Under the pieces are notes generated by a model. It was not told the origin of the DNA and did not search any database. It saw nothing but the letters and a program-made list of their open reading frames with translations. The translations under genes and the position numbers were made by a program. From Prionace glauca (lineage: Eukaryota; Chordata; Chondrichthyes; Carcharhiniformes; Carcharhinidae), in assembly GCA_037974335.1 (NCBI GenBank), contig CM075729.1, positions 110,093,962-110,157,961 of the forward strand: DNA of 64,000 nt. The letters are read 5' to 3'. Positions within the stretch are counted from its first letter, which is position 1, and every line of letters starts with the position of its first letter. Below, in pieces: positions 60,899 through 64,000 of this stretch.

Positions 60899-60964
60899 GA
60901 ATATTATTACAAGGATAATAATATCCGGTGGCATGGTGGCACATTGGAGTGGGGGGGGAGTTTA

Positions 60965-61182
60965 ACATAGAACATAGAACACTACAGCACAAACAGGCCC
61001 TTCGGCCCACGAGTTACGCCTATCACATTAACACCTACCAATCTATAGACCTATCTATAACCCCCAATCCCATAAAACCCCATATACTCATCCAGAAGTC
61101 TTTTAAAAGACCCCAGCGAGTTCGCCTCCACCACCACTGACGGCAGCCTCTGAGTGAAAAACTTACCCCTAACATCACTTCT
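60965..61182 (-). mobile_element. CR1-like LINE 3' tail
   Basis: Starts ACATAGAACATAGAACACTACAGC and runs to CTTACCCCTAACATC. It abuts a plus-strand LINE tail of another subfamily. Confidence 0.8.
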
Positions 61183-61189
61183 GTAAAGT

Positions 61190-61466
61190 TTAGATCGGAG
61201 TTGAGGAGGAACTTCTTCACTCAAAGGGTGGTGAATCTCTGGAATTCTCTGCCTGTTGAAGTGGTGGAGGCTGCCTCGCTAAATATATTTAAGTCAAGGG
61301 TGGATAGGTTTCTGATAGACAAGGAGAATTAAGGGTGATGGGGAGAAAGCAGGAAAATGGAACTGATCCACTTCAGATCAGCCATGATCTTATTGAATGG
61401 CGGGACAGGCTTGAAGGGCTAGATGGCCTACTCCTGCTCCTATTTCTTATGTTCTTATGTTCTTGT
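61190..61466 (+). mobile_element. CR1-like LINE 3' tail, same subfamily as locus C elements
   Basis: Covers the last coding part (GTTGAGGAGGAACTTCTTCAC, the RRNFFTQRVV site) and the 3' end CTCCTATTTCTTATGTTC. The two tails point away from a shared point near 61185. Confidence 0.82.
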
Positions 61467-61919
61467 TACGATATCAACACTTTGAGTAAAATGGAACATT
61501 GCAGTCAGAGAAGGAAAACAGAGAGCATGGTGAATGGGTGCACATCCCCAGCCATAAGAGAAAAATATTTCAAAATCTATTTGTGATCACTCTGTCCAGA
61601 CGGATGTCAAAAACTCAACATTGATATGATTCCCCAGCAGAATTGGATTTCTGATTTCCAATCTTGTTCGGAGATTCAAAGATTTGATCAGTCTCTTAAT
61701 GGCAAAAAGAAAACATCAGCTTAGATAAATGATTGAAGTGAGGATGTGCCATTCCTTGAGCTCTGAATGAATGGACTACTGTGCAATAATTAAATCAAGT
61801 AAAATTAAAACAACATTACACCTAGAAAGAAAAAAGTTTGCTGAATAAATGCAATAGCTCGTTTCAAACATGCTTATAAAATAATAATAATAATAAAAGG
61901 TAAATTTTGGCAATGGTGG

Positions 61920-62480
61920 AATCTGAAACCAACAGAGAAAATGCTGAAAAATCTCAACAAGTCTGGAAGGAGAGAAAAGAGTTGACATTTCAAGTCCACA
62001 TGACCCTTTGTCAAAGCTAAAAGGCAAAGAAATTGGGAGATATTTATACTGCAGGGTGAGAATGAAAGATGAGTCATAGCTACAGAAATAAGGGGAAAGG
62101 CTGCTAATGGCAGTCCATAGAGAGAATAGAAGGTGTGAATGGCCAAATGGCAGAGAAGCTAAAATCAGAGGGCAGGCTGTGACAGATGCAGATGTGGGGA
62201 AAGGGTGGAAACAGTGGGAGAGAGATAACATTTAGAAAAAGGGAAAACAAAGGGGGAGAAAAGATAAGGAAAGGGGGATAAAGTAGGGGGAAAGAGTGGT
62301 GGGGGGAAGAAAAATCAAGAAAGATGAAGAAACATAATGAATGGCTGGATGTGAAGGCTTATCAGGAACAGCAATAGCAGCAAGTACAGGGTAATAAGTC
62401 TTTTCTAAGTCAATAATGAAACAATACACCATCCACTGGTCCATTTCAGTGGAAACGCTGATCCCTGTTAGTGTTGGAGT
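61920..62480. repeat. Probable interspersed repeat, unnamed
   Basis: The opening AATGCTGAAAAATCTCAACAAG and CATGACCCTTTGTCAAAGCTAA resemble a common shark repeat from memory. I cannot place it in a class. The purine-rich part 62220-62320 is low complexity. Confidence 0.5.
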
Positions 62481-62829
62481 GCTGCTCCAACTCACACTAA
62501 GAGACTTGGCAAGTTGAGAGTGGTGTTTTATTAACAGAAAAGAAAATCTCTCCAGTGACACAGTCAGTTCCACTGAGACTGCCATTAATTAGTGTGACTG
62601 AACAAACAAATTTAGTTAACCAATTTCAATCTGACACTTATTATCACAACAAATATTTTGTGAATGGCCCATACGTAAAATATTTTAAAACGTCCAACAC
62701 GTTCTCAGGTTGAACACAAACCAAAACAATTTGCATCTTTTTAGGCAGTCACTACAAGGCAGTTTAGCCTTGTGAGAGAAAGGTTCACTCCTTTGTGTTG
62801 AATTCTGTGTTATCATCGCCTGATGCATT

Positions 62830-63400
62830 TGGTTTGATTTGATTTATTATTGTCACACGCATTGACATATAGTAAAAATTATTGTTTCTTGCATGCTATA
62901 AAGGCAAAGCATACCATTCATACAGAAGGAAACAAGAGGGTTGCAGAATATAGTGTTACAGTCAAATCTAGGGAATAGAGAAAGACCAACTTAATGCGAG
63001 GTAAGTCCATTCAACAGTCTGACAGCAGCAGGGAAGAAGCTGTTCTTGAGTTGGTTGGTATGTGACCTCAAACTTTCATATCCTTTTTCCAGTGGAAGAA
63101 GGTGGAAGAGAGAATTCCAGGGTGCGTGGGATCCTTGATTATGCTGGCTGCTTTGCCAAGGCAGTGGGAACCGTAGACAGAGTTAATGGGTGAGAGGCTG
63201 GTTTGCATGATGGGTTGGGCTACATTCACAACCTTTTGTAGTTCCTTGCAGTCTTGGGCAGAGCAGGAGCCATACCAAGCTGTGATACAACCAGAAAGAA
63301 TGCTTTCTATCTGTAAAAGTTGGTGAGAGTCGTAGCTGACATGCCCAATTTCCTTAGTCTTCTGAGAAAGGATGGAAGGAAGGTTCATGGGCCTGATATA
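62830..63400 (-). mobile_element. LINE 3' end with AAATC tail, longest copy
   Basis: The minus strand codes ILSGCITAWYGSCSAQDCKELQ and GKAASIIKDPTHPG, which is the C-terminal tail of a fish-type LINE RT, then the 3' part ending in AAATC repeats near 62840. It is 5'-truncated and lightly decayed. Confidence 0.75.
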
Positions 63401-63619
63401 GCATGGCAGTCTTTAGGGTATTTGTTACAGGTGATCATGCATTACTCACTGAACTTTGCATTAACTGTGTTTTCTCATTGGCCAGATTAACTTCCTATTT
63501 TGCTTGACCTCTTCCATAATCCTCCAGACAGGTAGCCTTCAGAGGCCACAACCATTGGTGATTGATGCATTTGTTACTGTTGATGTTTTGTCATTTTCTT
63601 TATTTCACTTGCAAGTGTC

Positions 63620-63960
63620 CTGTGTTATGAAGGACTGGAGACCAAGCACACCCCCTGGCTGGTTATCCAGACAGAGGATCTTTGCGTAACATAGTCATCC
63701 AATAAATATGCCCATAACAACTCGTGTCATTGATTTAGGGTATGCTGATGGAATTTGCACGCTCAGGGACCTCGGAGTTGGTGATCTTGCCTTGCCAAGA
63801 GATGCTGAGGATATGCCTCAGAGAGTTACGGTCAAAATGATCCAGTATTTTGTCCTGCTCAACACATGTTATTCAAGCATCATCATTATATAGGAGGGCA
63901 CTGAAGACACAGGGTTGGTAGACCTGCAGTTTGGTGTTTAGCATGGAGGAGTACTGATTC
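63620..63960 (-). mobile_element. RTE/Jockey-type LINE C-terminal fragment
   Basis: The minus strand reads about LQVYQPCVFSALLYN, then DHFDRNSLRHILSISWQGKITN, a form known from the end of LINE RTs (YRACVLSTLLYGSE, LRRILGISWQDK). Several breaks are present. The element continues past the window edge. Confidence 0.65.
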
Positions 63961-64000
63961 ATCAGCTGGCAGGGGGTGGGAGGGGGCAAAGGGTATGTAA

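Overview
This window looks like a vertebrate genome rich in old retroelements, most probably an elasmobranch (shark). The reasons are tRNA-headed SINEs of the HE1 type, several CR1-like LINE subfamilies ending in TTCTATG, TTCTTTG or TTCTTATG repeats, a second tRNA-headed SINE, and receptors of the GPR139-like group that are multiplied in cartilaginous fishes. The species call is an inference from repeat and gene types; no search was run.

The genes are rhodopsin-class receptors. Two intact GPR139-like paralogues lie on the minus strand: A (exon 2 at 7935-8875, exon 1 at 11876-11939) and B (exon 2 at 23044-23984, exon 1 at 27216-27279). Each has a 64-nt first exon, a phase-1 intron inside TM1 and a 941-nt second exon, giving 334 residues. 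They sit in two copies of one tandem segmental duplication (about 2625-13640 and 19435-29325). The copies share 3' flank, intron with a roughly 80-bp minisatellite, TATA-type promoter and an 18-bp-unit minisatellite upstream. About eight later insertions or rearrangements distinguish the copies and serve as dated marks.

Three further loci of the family are dead or partial. C (plus, exon 1 at 31561, exon 2 from 37356) is a pseudogene whose TM7 codons are split by a 4.7-kb LINE that itself carries a nested, almost full-length LINE. E is an orphan first exon with promoter at 48333-48396 (plus). D is a second exon at 56982-58158 (minus), broken by frameshifts and a SINE. E and D may be halves of one gene parted by an inversion. 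A decayed muscarinic M2 receptor coding exon (CHRM2-like) lies on the minus strand at 54039-55345.

The spacer between the duplication copies (13.8-19.4 kb) holds a GC-rich decayed PIF/Harbinger DNA transposon and fossil pieces of a Ty3/Gypsy LTR element. The rest (about 29-64 kb outside the receptors) is a patchwork of nested CR1-like LINEs, LINE tails with an AAATC tail, RTE-type fragments, two SINE families and a foldback repeat. I saw no bacterial-type operon, CRISPR array, rRNA or genuine tRNA gene. Nothing here is a clearly undescribed system; the most novel material is the receptor cluster, its lost DRY arginine in copy A, and the in-window record of SINE-LINE tail sharing.
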